Source of the DNA: Ancylomarina sp963977525
GTDB lineage: Bacteria; Bacteroidota; Bacteroidia; Bacteroidales; Marinifilaceae
Length of the DNA: 64,000 nucleotides
Direction: 5' to 3'
Assembly: GCA_963977525.1 (NCBI GenBank)
Contig: CAXBPC010000021.1
Span: 6,424-70,423 of the forward strand
In this document: in pieces, positions 44,006-52,597 of the stretch
Layout: the number at the start of each line of letters is the position of its first letter
Numbering within the stretch: the first letter of the stretch is position 1
Translations under genes and position numbers: made by a program
The notes under the pieces: model-generated
Seen by the model: the letters and a program-made list of their open reading frames with translations, nothing else
Told to the model about the DNA's origin: nothing
Database searches by the model: none

Positions 44006-45427
44006 CTAGGAGTATTCAACAGGTGTAACCTCTTTCAATCCGGCATTTTCTCTTGATGCTATCTCGCTTGTATCGAATAGGAATTTCTCAGGATTATAGG
44101 AGCATAGCTGATGTTTTTTCACCTCCTCTAAATGGCTGTCATCTATAAATTGTTTGAGGTTGCCGTTGTACGATTTCTCTTCCTTGTTGGCGAATAGGTT
44201 GATTGAGAAATCAGTCCCGAATAAGATTTTATCAGCCAAGTGAGCTTGACCTTCCTTATTGATATCCGCATTTAATTCTTTATAATAGTCTCCACCTTCG
44301 TTGCATGAAATATCGGTGTAGACATAATCGTACTGATAGCTGAGTTCGATTATCTCCCTTCGCCACTCGTCCGATGGTTTGTCGTTTTCGTTCTTTAGGT
44401 TACCAAAGTGAGCAAAGCAGATTTTGAGATTGGGGTAATTGCTTAATACCTCAGACCATCCCTTGGTAGGATTGGTGTATTCTCTGGCTTTATCTTGTGT
44501 AAGTACAGAAAAGCCACCGCCGCTACAATGCGTCATAATCGGAATCCTTTTCTGCTCACACATTCTATATAGGTAGTTTACCTTTTCAAGTTCTTCGTCA
44601 GTCTCGCTAGGCCAAGGGTTGAAACCAAGAGGCGGATAAACCTTAATGCCAGCAAAAAAGTAAGTGAAATCTTCACTCTCCTTATCAAGATTATTCTTGA
44701 ACTGCCCAAGCTTATTCTTTAATCTCTCCTTACGCGAGTCGGCTGTGTCATTTTCGTAGCCCGAGAAATACTTATCCAATAGGTCTTTCAATTTCTCGAG
44801 TGAGTAGTTTGCTGTATTGAGTCCCATAAAAGGGTATATCTCGAAAAGCTTATCCTGTGCCTGATCATCCTTCACCAGTTGCATTTTATTCTTCTCATTC
44901 TTAATTAGGGAATGTGAATAGTAAATACGAATGGCATTCAGCACATCTTCAACTTGTTTTCTAATGGGTTTTTGTGGAGTTTCGTCGTAAAATACATCCT
45001 TATGGTAGCTTATGTTTTTCTTTCCAAAGTCCATTAACAGTGGGCAGACTACCATTTTATCGTAGACCTCATTGCCAAGCTTAAGTTTGTTGTCGGCATC
45101 GACTAGGGCTTCTTTGTTTTTAAGGAAATAGTCGAGAATAAGAAACTGGTATTCTATTGGGTTCTCAAAAATTGCTAGGGTATTGGTTAAGCGAGGAAGA
45201 AAACCATTGATTAGCTCGTCTTCAATTTTTTGCTCAATTGTTTTTCTAATGCGGGTAGGGAATAGCCACTTAAAGGAGTAACCTAGACTTTCGTACCAGC
45301 TTAAAGATTTGAAAATGGCATCGGTAATGCTCTTTTTATCGATGAGGCCATCTCGTTTGATAAAAGCCAACAAGTTTGGATGGCTTAAATCGAAGGCATG
45401 CATGTGTATGTCGTAAAATTTTTTCAT
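44006..45427 (-). CDS. Amidohydrolase-family metal-dependent hydrolase
   Basis: 473 residues, TIM-barrel amidohydrolase. Metal ligands: H8-x-H10 in YDIHMHAF, His in IPIMTHCSGGGF, His in LKICFAHFGN, and Asp in KILFGTDFSINL. A ~150-residue helical insert follows strand 1. The pattern resembles the amidohydrolase-2 (PF04909) decarboxylase/hydrolase group, but the insert is unusual. Substrate unknown. Single gene with its own hairpin terminators on both sides. Confidence 0.85.
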   Translation of the reverse strand: MKKFYDIHMHAFDLSHPNLLAFIKRDGLIDKKSITDAIFKSLSWYESLGYSFKWLFPTRIRKTIEQKIEDELINGFLPRLTNTLAIFENPIEYQFLILDYFLKNKEALVDADNKLKLGNEVYDKMVVCPLLMDFGKKNISYHKDVFYDETPQKPIRKQVEDVLNAIRIYYSHSLIKNEKNKMQLVKDDQAQDKLFEIYPFMGLNTANYSLEKLKDLLDKYFSGYENDTADSRKERLKNKLGQFKNNLDKESEDFTYFFAGIKVYPPLGFNPWPSETDEELEKVNYLYRMCEQKRIPIMTHCSGGGFSVLTQDKAREYTNPTKGWSEVLSNYPNLKICFAHFGNLKNENDKPSDEWRREIIELSYQYDYVYTDISCNEGGDYYKELNADINKEGQAHLADKILFGTDFSINLFANKEEKSYNGNLKQFIDDSHLEEVKKHQLCSYNPEKFLFDTSEIASRENAGLKEVTPVEYS

Positions 45428-45563
45428 AATCGAAACTAGATATTTTAGTACGTTTCCTACTTCTGTAATCGAACTAGAAATTCAAAATTTGAATTTAACA
45501 TTTTTAGATTGATTATAATAAAATAATGCGATATAATTATGATAGGAGAGAAAAGGATATAAG

Positions 45564-45594
45564 AAAGGCTGTCAATTTGTGATTGGCAGCCTTT
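45564..45594. terminator. Conserved-family hairpin terminator, copy 5
   Basis: AAAGGCTGTCAAT-TTGTG-ATTGGCAGCCTTT in the 45428-45744 gap, preceded by GGATATAAG as in other copies. No gene is seen in the gap. Confidence 0.8.
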
Positions 45595-45744
45595 ACTATT
45601 TTATTGTTATTACGAGGAGGCACGACGAAGTAATTTCATCCTAATTGATCTGTTCTCCCCAAACCTAATTGCAATCTCATGATGTTTAGCATATTCCCTG
45701 CCTTACTTAGACAAAATATTGGGCGCTTGTACTTTTATTTAGCT

Positions 45745-46758
45745 TCATTTTTCCTTTTTCTTTTTCGAAGAACTTCGCTTTGCCTTTAACTCAATTGTTG
45801 GCAGTTCTTTTGACAAATCTGGGAATTCTATTTTTGATAAGTCTGAAATCTTATCCATTGACAAATCAGGTAGTTTAAATTCAAAATTACTTATGTCGAG
45901 TGAAGGAAGTTTCAAAATCTCATTAAGTTCCGATTCCAATTGCAAAGCGACTTTTGGCTTTAGCTCTAATTCCTTTATCCTGGTCTTTAAGTCTTCAATA
46001 ATTGAAATCTTCTTTTTCACAGCTTTTTTAAATTCTATTTCTCGTTTATCAAGTTCCCTTTTCAAGTATTTAACATACGAACCCATTTCATCAGCATTTC
46101 CTGATAACCGATTAAACATTTCCAGAAATTGACTTAGCAATTTGTTGTCTCTGTCGTATGGATATCTGATCTTGTGATCTATCTCACTCCAACCTTCTTC
46201 AAATATCGTGCGTACCTGAACTTCAGTAATGTATGTTGTTTTATTGTGATTGGCTTCTACCAGGTAGTGTACCGAGCGATACCCAAATGGATGTTCTTTT
46301 ACTACGCAGCCATATTTTTTAAAAACTTCAATATGCTCTCGAGAATCGCCACTTCTGTAATATGCAACAGGTTCTTCCTTTAAATTCCATGCCTTAGTGA
46401 TGAAATTATGAATATGTACCCAGTCTTCCTTAAATAAATGAAGTGCTCTCAATCCAATCAAATCGGTTATTTCTAACCTGTAATTATTAATGTCAATTAT
46501 ACGATCAGGTTCTTCAATTCTCTTGCGAATTATTTTTTCGATGAGATGCCTTGGGTTTTTTATTCTAAATCGTACGGAATGAATGGTTTTAACATTATGG
46601 AAAACTTCAATTAAGTGATTTGCCGAGGTAGTGAGTTCTTGTTTGAAGACATCATAATCGTCCATTATTTTAAGGAGTTTACTCCAATCTAAACCTGTTG
46701 AATTAAAGTTTTTTCGGGAGATATTATAATGGGCTAAAAAATCTTTTAATTCTTCCAT
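45745..46758 (-). CDS. RelA/SpoT-synthetase-domain protein with coiled-coil tail
   Basis: 337 residues. Residues ~40-215 are a (p)ppGpp synthetase-type domain: SVRFRIKNPRHLIEKIIRKR, EITDLIGLRALHLF, HPFGYRSVHYLVE (G-loop) and ITEVQVRTIFEEGWSEIDHKIRYPY. Residues ~220-285 are a Lys/Glu coiled coil. The last 50 residues hold LPDLS/FPDLS repeats and a basic tail. There is no hydrolase or TGS domain, so it is a small alarmone-synthetase-like protein. It could be a stress synthetase or a toxSAS-type toxin, but no antitoxin gene is adjacent. Confidence 0.85.
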   Translation of the reverse strand: MEELKDFLAHYNISRKNFNSTGLDWSKLLKIMDDYDVFKQELTTSANHLIEVFHNVKTIHSVRFRIKNPRHLIEKIIRKRIEEPDRIIDINNYRLEITDLIGLRALHLFKEDWVHIHNFITKAWNLKEEPVAYYRSGDSREHIEVFKKYGCVVKEHPFGYRSVHYLVEANHNKTTYITEVQVRTIFEEGWSEIDHKIRYPYDRDNKLLSQFLEMFNRLSGNADEMGSYVKYLKRELDKREIEFKKAVKKKISIIEDLKTRIKELELKPKVALQLESELNEILKLPSLDISNFEFKLPDLSMDKISDLSKIEFPDLSKELPTIELKAKRSSSKKKKEK

Positions 46759-46976
46759 TCTGCTAAATGTTAATTTTTCTTGGTGTAAGGCTTAAGATCT
46801 CTTTAAGTAAAGCTTTCGAATAAGTCTACCTACGAGTCGACCTCTGTGACTTGTATTTTGTTTACTCAAGTTAATGCTTTTGAATAAATCATCATAAAAT
46901 AGTTTTATGTCATAATCGCTTCAGAAGCAATTTTGAATTTCGTTAACGCATTAATTAGGAGAGTGGGTGGTATAAG

Positions 46977-47007
46977 AAAGGCTACCAATAAGTAATTGGC
47001 AGCCTTT
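46977..47007. terminator. Conserved-family hairpin terminator, copy 6
   Basis: AAAGGCTACCAAT-AAGTA-ATTGGCAGCCTTTTG, downstream of the small PspC gene on the minus strand, preceded by GGTATAAG. The rest of 46759-47046 shows nothing else. Confidence 0.8.
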
Positions 47008-47046
47008 TGTTTGTATTGTAGAATTAAGGATTTTGACTTAGGAAAG

Positions 47047-47196
47047 TTATTTTGATAACATTTTTACTACCCACAATATGAGGTACAATCCTAATCCGGC
47101 TCCAAAAAATAGTACTGACACAACAAAAGCAATTCTGATATGCAATACATTCCAACCTAATTTACCGCTAAGCCATTCCGAAACGCCTAAAATCAT
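47047..47196 (-). CDS. Very short PspC-domain membrane protein
   Basis: 49 residues, ATG at 47196: MILGVSEWLSGKLGWNVLHIRIAFVVSVLFFGAGLGLYLILWVVKMLSK. The amphipathic start, the LHIRIAFVV step and GLGLYLILW match the PspC domain (compare the family pattern ...VRLIFVLL...G.GLLLYLILW). Such minimal PspC proteins occur in Bacteroidota. It probably takes part in the phage-shock/envelope-stress response at the inner membrane. A TTTACC...GGTAAA palindrome lies about 90 bp upstream. Confidence 0.75.
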   Translation of the reverse strand: MILGVSEWLSGKLGWNVLHIRIAFVVSVLFFGAGLGLYLILWVVKMLSK

Positions 47197-47282
47197 AATT
47201 TCAAATTTTTAGATTTATACTATTACTTAAAAATACGAAATATTTTCTTGACCTACTTAAGAGATTGTTGGAGTAGATATAT

Positions 47283-47301
47283 TTACCACCTAGGGGTAAA
47301 T
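47283..47301. promoter_or_regulatory. TTTACC-N7-GGTAAA palindrome upstream of pspC-like gene
   Basis: TTTACCACCTAGGGGTAAA, about 87 bp before the pspC-like start. A candidate operator only. Confidence 0.35.
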
Positions 47302-47318
47302 TTTAATGATTAGATTTC

Positions 47319-47350
47319 CTTCGCTACCGCACGATTCCATCGTGTGCTTA
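47319..47350. repeat. REP type 1 copy
   Basis: TCGCTACCGCACGATTCCATCGTGTGCTTACTACA. The CGCACGAT/ATCGTGTG arms are the type-1 REP hairpin. Confidence 0.7.
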
Positions 47351-47428
47351 CTACAAGCAATTACTGCACGATTAGCTTTTCTGAGCTCACTTCGTTTGGG
47401 TTGTTATTGTATGGTTCACTTACATCAT

Positions 47429-47460
47429 CCTCGCTACCGCACGATTTCATCGTGTGGTTA
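47429..47460. repeat. REP type 1 flanking RAYT-1 (3' side)
   Basis: CCTCGCTACCGCACGATTT-CATCGTGTGGTTA, immediately next to the stop of RAYT-1. Its inverted partner is at 48431-48460. Confidence 0.75.
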
Positions 47461-47679
47461 TACTACATCACAATAATCACATCTTCCAAAATTCCTTTAT
47501 CTCCTCTATAATCTCTGGCACTGCTATAGATATAATCTTCCGGATAAGTAACCAATCCTCCCTCTACAGGATTGTTATGGATGTAATTAATTTTTTCATC
47601 GAATACTTTATTGCTCCATAACTCGATTGGTTTATTATTGTGTTGCCAAAATTGATATTTCTTTACGCTAGAAGATTTT

Positions 47680-47720
47680 GCTCCGCTGGCGCGAGCTTGT
47701 AGCTCGTGCTCTACGAAGCA
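47680..47720. repeat. REP type 2, left
   Basis: CTGGCGCGAGCTTGTAGCTCGTGCTCTACGAAGCA includes GAGCTTGTAGCTC, an inner hairpin. It is inverted relative to 48324-48364. Confidence 0.8.
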
Positions 47721-47753
47721 GTCAAAATATTACAAGATTTCAACAGAAATCTG

Positions 47754-48291
47754 TCATAATTCTCTCGCATAGTTTTTTGCACTGCTGTATTTCCAGTGAT
47801 TTGCTTGTTCTACAAAACCAGCTTCCACCGGATTATTGTGAATGTAGTCCATTTTTTGAGTGATTACTTTATTTGACCATAATTCAATTGGCATATTGTT
47901 TTGTTGCCAAAACTGCCGATGTTTCACATTACTATTCATTTTTCCTGCACGCTTCATCATCCATAGAATCCATTCTTTTCTACTTTCCTGAGGATTTTCT
48001 TCAATCAATCTTTGAATTTGTTTTGATGAATAGGTTTTGAACTCTTTTATTATTTTCCCTGGATCAGAATTTTGATCATTAAATATCAAATGAACATGAC
48101 TAGGCATAATGCAGTATGCATATACTACCATTCCTTTGTGAAACAATATTGTAAACTGTTAGCAATCGCCGCAAAATACTGCTCACGAACAAATACATCA
48201 ATCCAATAGCTTGTCGCAAAGCTAATGAAGTACAAACCCTCCTTGTTATGAATTGAAAATCGACGTAGTCAAACTTATATTTTCGACTCAA
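47754..48291 (-). pseudogene. RAYT-2: frameshifted REP-associated tyrosine transposase
   Basis: Three reading frames are needed to follow the protein: LSRKYKFDY (about 48291), then KEGLYFISFATSYWIDVFVR and QYFAAIANSLQYCFTKEW, then from 48146 VVYAYCIMPSHVHLIF (HUH motif HVH) to MPIELWSNKVITQKMDYIHN and the end YSSAKNYAREL. The catalytic Tyr helix is in the last frame. At least two frameshifts near 48250 and 48135 make it inactive. It carries its own REP-2 pair. Confidence 0.85.
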
Positions 48292-48323
48292 ACCTTATCT
48301 GAGATTAATTTTTACTTCATTTC

Positions 48324-48364
48324 TGCTTCGCAGAGCACGAGCTACAAGCTCGCGCTAGCAGGGG
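48324..48364. repeat. REP type 2, right
   Basis: TGCTTCGCAGAGCACGAGCTACAAGCTCGCGCTAGCAGGGG is the inverted partner of 47680-47720. A decayed third copy is at about 52311-52351. Confidence 0.8.
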
Positions 48365-48430
48365 AAATTTATAATTACGACTCATAGTTGACCTTACCCT
48401 TAATTTTTGAAATTTATTGCTTGTGTGTTA

Positions 48431-48460
48431 CTTACCACACGATGGAATCGTGCGGCAGCG
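48431..48460. repeat. REP type 1 flanking RAYT-1 (5' side)
   Basis: CCACACGATGGAATCGTGCGGCAGCG, inverted relative to 47429-47460. It closes the outer REP-transposase-REP unit. Confidence 0.75.
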
Positions 48461-48475
48461 TGTGGTATTGTAATC

Positions 48476-49057
48476 TTATTTCACCAACTCGTAACTAATT
48501 AGAATCTTGTGCTCAAGCTTTTTTAAGGTTTCGTTTTTCATGTCTCTGTCAACTTCTTCGCCCCAGCAAAATCTTAACACTTTTATTCCGTTTAATTCAT
48601 CTTCCCAAGCCATGCCATAAAAGAGTAGAGGTGTTTTCTGTTCATATACAATTTTGCCTTGTTTTATAGGCATCCAGTAATGCGTTTTTCTAAACTTATT
48701 TGCAATATCAAACCTGTCGGTACATTCTCCATTGGGATGGACGATACTAAGCCAATAAATTTCTGTGGTATTCGAACTTATTTTCGAAAACAGTTTTAAT
48801 TCTTTGACTTTAGCCTCAGGTTTCCAACTACCAAACTGATGCTTTTTGTGCTTAATGATAGAATCATTTTCAAATTCTTCGATGTGTACAATTAAGTTGT
48901 AGCCATCTTTTACGGATTCAAAATCAAACTTGAAAACTTCAAGTCCCATCATTTTAAGAGCTGTGTTTACATCTTTGGGTTCTAAGGTTTTATTTAAGGA
49001 TTGTGCCGAAGCAAAAAATGGTATTGTTAGAATCAATCCGATAAGTAGTTTCTTCAT
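48476..49057 (-). CDS. Secreted hypothetical protein
   Basis: 193 residues with a signal peptide (MKKLLIGLILTIPFFASAQ). I do not recognise a family. The mature part is mixed alpha/beta, with IVHIEEFENDSIIKHKKHQFGSWKPEAKVKELKLF and a C-terminal ILISYELVK strand. It is on the same strand as, and 61 bp after, the next gene, and may share its transcript. Function unknown. Confidence 0.7.
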   Translation of the reverse strand: MKKLLIGLILTIPFFASAQSLNKTLEPKDVNTALKMMGLEVFKFDFESVKDGYNLIVHIEEFENDSIIKHKKHQFGSWKPEAKVKELKLFSKISSNTTEIYWLSIVHPNGECTDRFDIANKFRKTHYWMPIKQGKIVYEQKTPLLFYGMAWEDELNGIKVLRFCWGEEVDRDMKNETLKKLEHKILISYELVK

Positions 49058-49117
49058 TTTTATGGCTTATAGTATCAATTCTCTTCATTTAAATTCAATC
49101 TGTTAGCTTTCATATGC

Positions 49118-50161
49118 TTAAATATCATATGAAATACCGATAGAAAAATTACTAGGAATATCGTTAAGTTGGAAGATATGGTTGACTTCAACATAGAAAT
49201 CAAGATTATTGCTTACATGATATTCATAACCAAGACTAGGACTTAGTCGAGGTAGGAAACGTAAATCGCTATCTGTGTCATTCCATAATTTACCAATATC
49301 TAAAAGTCTAATAGCTAAGTAAAAATTAGACTTTGGCATTCTGTAAAAATCATATAGATAACTTATGTTGACGTTAAAGTATTTCTCCGATGATTTGTAG
49401 TTCTCGTCTTCAAATTTTCCATACTCAACTCCAAATTTGAATGAATGCCTCGAAGCCTCCGAAATAAATAGTTCGCCTCCTAATTGAATAAATGATTCTG
49501 ATGCTGTATTGTCAGAGAAATAGGGGTTACTAGAATAATTTGAATATTGTGAATAAAATTTCCAATCATATATTCTGTTTTGCTTTTCTACATCTTTATT
49601 TTTGTAATAAGAAATTCTGCCATCGTTATAAGCAATAACTATACTGGATATATCTTCCTCAGTATAGTTAATGTTATCTACCTTATTAAAGAGGTAAGTG
49701 TTGTCATTGACCAAATATTTTAAAACACCTTTATACTTATCTATTTCTTTCTTATAAGTTTTCGATTCGATTTTAACAATCTTAGAACCAGAATCAAGCA
49801 GAATTATTTTGTTGTCTTTAAGAACATATAGTTGCATATGATCATTGATGATTGTTTTATAAAGACTTAATTTTGTTCCTTCGACTACAGATTCAAATAA
49901 TTTAGCTTCTCCATTGTATTCTATATTTTTAAGAACACTTGTTTTACCTTCAACAAAATCGATATCTGAAATTTGATAAATCTGCTTAGCTCCCAGGGCA
50001 TCTGCTACTTCAACACTATTGGGGATAGATGGGTAGAAATAGAGATCACCATTAACAATGGATTTATTTTTAAAATGGACTTTCGATTCTTTTACAAACT
50101 CCTGAGAAAACAAAGAAGTTAAAGAAAGAAACAAGATTAGGGTAGTGGTAAAGATTTTCAT
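49118..50161 (-). CDS. Secreted probable outer-membrane hypothetical protein
   Basis: 347 residues. Signal peptide MKIFTTTLILFLSLTSLFSQ. The N-terminal half is beta-rich (KNKSIVNGDLYFYPSIPNSVEVADALG). The C-terminal ~140 residues contain alternating aromatic strands (SFKFGVEYGKFEDENYKSSEKYFNVNISYLYDFY, RLSPSLGYEYHVSNNLDFYVEVNHIF, NFSIGISYDI) like an outer-membrane barrel. No known family. AT-rich. Confidence 0.7.
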   Translation of the reverse strand: MKIFTTTLILFLSLTSLFSQEFVKESKVHFKNKSIVNGDLYFYPSIPNSVEVADALGAKQIYQISDIDFVEGKTSVLKNIEYNGEAKLFESVVEGTKLSLYKTIINDHMQLYVLKDNKIILLDSGSKIVKIESKTYKKEIDKYKGVLKYLVNDNTYLFNKVDNINYTEEDISSIVIAYNDGRISYYKNKDVEKQNRIYDWKFYSQYSNYSSNPYFSDNTASESFIQLGGELFISEASRHSFKFGVEYGKFEDENYKSSEKYFNVNISYLYDFYRMPKSNFYLAIRLLDIGKLWNDTDSDLRFLPRLSPSLGYEYHVSNNLDFYVEVNHIFQLNDIPSNFSIGISYDI

Positions 50162-50224
50162 AGGTTAGTGGGGTTATAGGTTTGGGTTTAGTGAGTTTCT
50201 ATTTTTTTTTATGACTCGTACTTT

Positions 50225-50644
50225 CTAATGCGTCAATTTTATTCGAATCATGTCTAATATGATATCTAAGTCGGGTTGGGTTTTTACCTCTATTTGAATT
50301 GTTCGTCCCTCAGCATATTTCTTGGCTTCCGATAGATCGTTCTTTATGGTTTTAGGCAAATCACTATTAAGGATTAAGTTGGCGGCTTTGTCTCCCAATG
50401 TAAATGCGGTTCGGAAATAATTATTGCAGGGTACGATAAATAGCACGTTTCGCTTTTTTGTGAACATCTTCAGAATCCAACCTGACTTTTTGTTGTAGAA
50501 CTTCCACACAGGCTTAAAATCACCATATTCTGTCTCAATGAATGTTGCAATTGTATCTAGGAACTTCTTGCTTGCCGATAAATCATGTGTTAACATCTTG
50601 TCATCAGGCTCAATCAATTTTTCTGTGTAAATACTTGCCGACAT
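50225..50644 (-). CDS. DUF3788 family protein
   Basis: 139 residues, cytoplasmic. The pattern WKFYNKKSGWILKMFTKKRNVLFIVPCNNYFRTAFTLGDKA and the C-terminal AKKYAEGRTIQIEVKTQPDLDIILDMIRIKL match the DUF3788 (YdhG/DUF1801-like fold) group. Function unknown. It is 48 bp upstream of the next minus-strand gene. Confidence 0.82.
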   Translation of the reverse strand: MSASIYTEKLIEPDDKMLTHDLSASKKFLDTIATFIETEYGDFKPVWKFYNKKSGWILKMFTKKRNVLFIVPCNNYFRTAFTLGDKAANLILNSDLPKTIKNDLSEAKKYAEGRTIQIEVKTQPDLDIILDMIRIKLTH

Positions 50645-50692
50645 AAGTCTATAATTTAAGATGAGTGTTTGAATGACTTTCCAATAGAGAAC

Positions 50693-51055
50693 CTATTTCT
50701 TCTCCCCATATTTCTTTACTGAGTCTGAAAAGACCAAGAAATAGGCAACCAGGCCTAATGCAACAAGTAGGGTTGAGTGAGCATAAACAAACTCTTTACC
50801 TGACCAAAAGATCATAAATAAGGTCATTGCAATGGCTAGTAAGGTGATGACACTTAGGATGTACCTAGTAAACTTCACCTTAAATAATAGGCCTATTGCT
50901 AATAGGATGCCTATACCGCCGAAGATTTTAATATTGCCTGTATCATGAACAAAGAAATGCTTAAAATACTCGGTTGCTGTAGCTATTAAAAAAAATAAAA
51001 TTGCAGTGAGTAGTGTGCTGAGGAATCCTTCCTGATAGTGAAATCGTTTTTTCAT
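50693..51055 (-). CDS. Four-helix membrane protein
   Basis: 120 residues. After a basic start (MKKRFHYQEGFLS) come four hydrophobic segments, then a charged tail (SVKKYGEKK). No signature residues; a DoxX-like topology is possible but not supported. Function unknown. The hairpin at 51085 lies upstream of its start. Confidence 0.6.
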   Translation of the reverse strand: MKKRFHYQEGFLSTLLTAILFFLIATATEYFKHFFVHDTGNIKIFGGIGILLAIGLLFKVKFTRYILSVITLLAIAMTLFMIFWSGKEFVYAHSTLLVALGLVAYFLVFSDSVKKYGEKK

Positions 51056-51084
51056 GCTTGTTGTTTTTAATAGTAATATGCCTT

Positions 51085-51116
51085 AAAAGACTGCCAATCG
51101 GGGGGTGGCAGTCTTT
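51085..51116. terminator. Conserved-family hairpin, copy 7
   Basis: AAAAGACTGCC-AATCGGGGGGT-GGCAGTCTTTT. The arms carry a compensatory A/T swap (GACTGCC/GGCAGTC) relative to GGCTGCC/GGCAGCC. It is preceded by TAGTAATATGCCTT as in the 55291 copy. Confidence 0.8.
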
Positions 51117-51189
51117 TATATTAGTTTTTGTTGAGCAAAGACGTTTATCAGGCAAAGGAGACTATTCTCGTTATTGTTCTTGTATTTTG

Positions 51190-51219
51190 CCACACGATAC
51201 AATCGTGCGGTAGCGGGGC
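51190..51219. repeat. REP type 1 copy
   Basis: CCACACGATACAATCGTGCGGTAGCGGGG, just downstream of the lipoprotein gene stop. Confidence 0.7.
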
Positions 51220-51234
51220 TTTTGTTACCAGTCG

Positions 51235-51714
51235 TTATTTTGTCAACACAAGCTTGGCATCTATTGTATTATCGCCACGCTCCCAAATAGGATCTCCATT
51301 TAACCAAACTTTTTCTACAAAGATTCCATTTGTAGGTCTTTTGAAAATAGCCTCGATGGTATCAGTATCAATATCGCTCCACTGAATATAAGTGATTGGT
51401 TTATCCGATGTTTCAGAATCATTTAGAAACACTCTAATTCTGTGCCCATTTTCATGTTTGTAAACGTGAAAGTTTCTTGGGGCGTCCATATTCTGATCAT
51501 AAACTTCTTTGGTTTCTCCATCTATTACATAGAACAATTTAATGCCTTCAGCATCTATGTGATTGGGGTTTTCTGGATTTAATAAATCTACATTTTGGGA
51601 ATTTGAAACCGAAAACTCTATAGCTGTATCTACTATGATTCCTTTTATAGGTTCGTCTGATTTGTCACAAGAGAAAAGTAAAGTAGCTGTTAGAATAATT
51701 AATAAGTATCTCAT
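51235..51714 (-). CDS. Small lipoprotein, unknown function
   Basis: 159 residues. Lipobox LLFSC at residues 12-16 (MRYLLIILTATLLFSCDKSDEP) marks a type II signal peptide. The next residues D-K-S-D are unlike the typical export signal. The mature part is beta-rich (DAEGIKLFYVIDGETKEVYDQN, HENGHRIRVFLNDSETSDKPITYIQWSD). Unrecognised family. Confidence 0.7.
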   Translation of the reverse strand: MRYLLIILTATLLFSCDKSDEPIKGIIVDTAIEFSVSNSQNVDLLNPENPNHIDAEGIKLFYVIDGETKEVYDQNMDAPRNFHVYKHENGHRIRVFLNDSETSDKPITYIQWSDIDTDTIEAIFKRPTNGIFVEKVWLNGDPIWERGDNTIDAKLVLTK

Positions 51715-51802
51715 AATTTTAGAAATTAAATTCGATAATAATCAGTGGCGACGTTTGTATAACTACAATATTGATGTTAAATCTCATTACTTGAATAGAG
51801 TC

Positions 51803-52193
51803 ATGTTTTTTCCGAATCCCTAAAATAAGAAATATCCTCTAAAATTATCTCTCCACACGAAACAATTATGATTCTTTTCACTCTTTGTTTTCGAATACCT
51901 ACACTTAAGGGTAGGGGATTTTATTTAAGGATATTCGGGTCTTATTTGGTTTTATATCTAATTCTACTATTATTCGCTTAAAGCTTTTATATAAAGAGAT
52001 TAGCTGCCTGTACTTGCTTTGTATCTGTTTTGCTATGTAAAGCATGACTGTTAAGCTGTGGTGGTTGCGAGTTTCATTTATTTTTCAAAGTTTTGATTTC
52101 CTGTTTTAGTGTATTGTTAATTGTTTTAGCTCTTTGTGCTAGACTGTTGGTTTGGGTGCTTGCTAGCTTGGTAATTGAGGGCGGCGGAAGGTT
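51803..52193 (+). repeat. Long non-coding element, copy A
   Basis: About 390 bp that align end to end with 58348-58740: both start TTTTTTCCGAATCC, share CAATTATGAT, CTACACTT..GGGTAG, TATATAAAGAG, GTATTGTTAATTGTT, and end TTTGGGTGCTTGCT...GCGGCGGAAG. No open reading frame is conserved between copies. The rest of 51715-52597 holds decayed repeats and no gene. Confidence 0.7.
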
Positions 52194-52264
52194 AAAAGGG
52201 GACGAAGGAGAAGTGGAGTGGTATAGTATGGATACAAAATAACTTGGTATAAAGTGGTGACATA

Positions 52265-52420
52265 AAAAAAGGCTACCAATCGGGGAGAACCTACTCGATT
52301 ATCATACTTTTTTTACCGCAGAGCATGAGCTATAAACTCGCCCTAGCTGAGCTTTGCTCGGGAAACTAAGCTACTCCGAAGGGCTCATGAGCACCCGAAA
52401 TTATATTTAGCGATTAAAAA
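52265..52420. repeat. Cluster of decayed repeats
   Basis: A half hairpin of the AAAGGCTACCAATCGGGGAG family (52265-52290), a decayed REP-2 (about 52311-52351: GCAGAGCATGAGCTATAAACTCG), and the first ~45 bp of the 373-bp repeat (GAAGGGCTCATGAGCACCCG, 52379-52398). Confidence 0.6.
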
Positions 52421-52564
52421 ACCAACAGTCTATTTATTTCTTACTATTTATTACTCGGTAAGCGGCTAATAATCTATGTGTTGAGTTTTCTTAATTATTC
52501 GTTTTTTTGTAACTTACAAGGAGTCCTCTTTCTCTTATAAAGTGTAGTCTTATACACTGTGTTG

Positions 52565-52572
52565 TAGATTTG
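52565..52572 (+). promoter_or_regulatory. -7 box TAGATTTG before citrate synthase
   Basis: A TAnnTTTG match 26 bp before the start codon. The -33 partner is not clear. Confidence 0.4.
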
Positions 52573-52597
52573 TGTTTAAACGGAATAATTAGATGAT

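Larger units (their letters stand above)
47463..48385 (-). pseudogene. RAYT-1: REP-associated tyrosine transposase interrupted by a second RAYT
   Basis: The N-terminus is at 48362-48385 (MSRNYKFP). The C-terminus is at 47463-47680 (AKSSSVKKYQFWQHNNKPIEL, then WSNKVFDEKINYIHNNPVEGG, ending KGILEDVIIVM-stop). Between them sit REP-2, RAYT-2 and REP-2 inverted. The central HUH region of RAYT-1 is gone. The family is Y1 (IS200/IS605-like) single-strand transposases that mobilise REP hairpins. Type-1 REPs flank the whole unit. Confidence 0.8.

Noticed and set aside
45745..46758. ToxSAS toxin-antitoxin pair
   Set aside because: No small antitoxin gene adjoins the RelA/SpoT-domain gene on either side.
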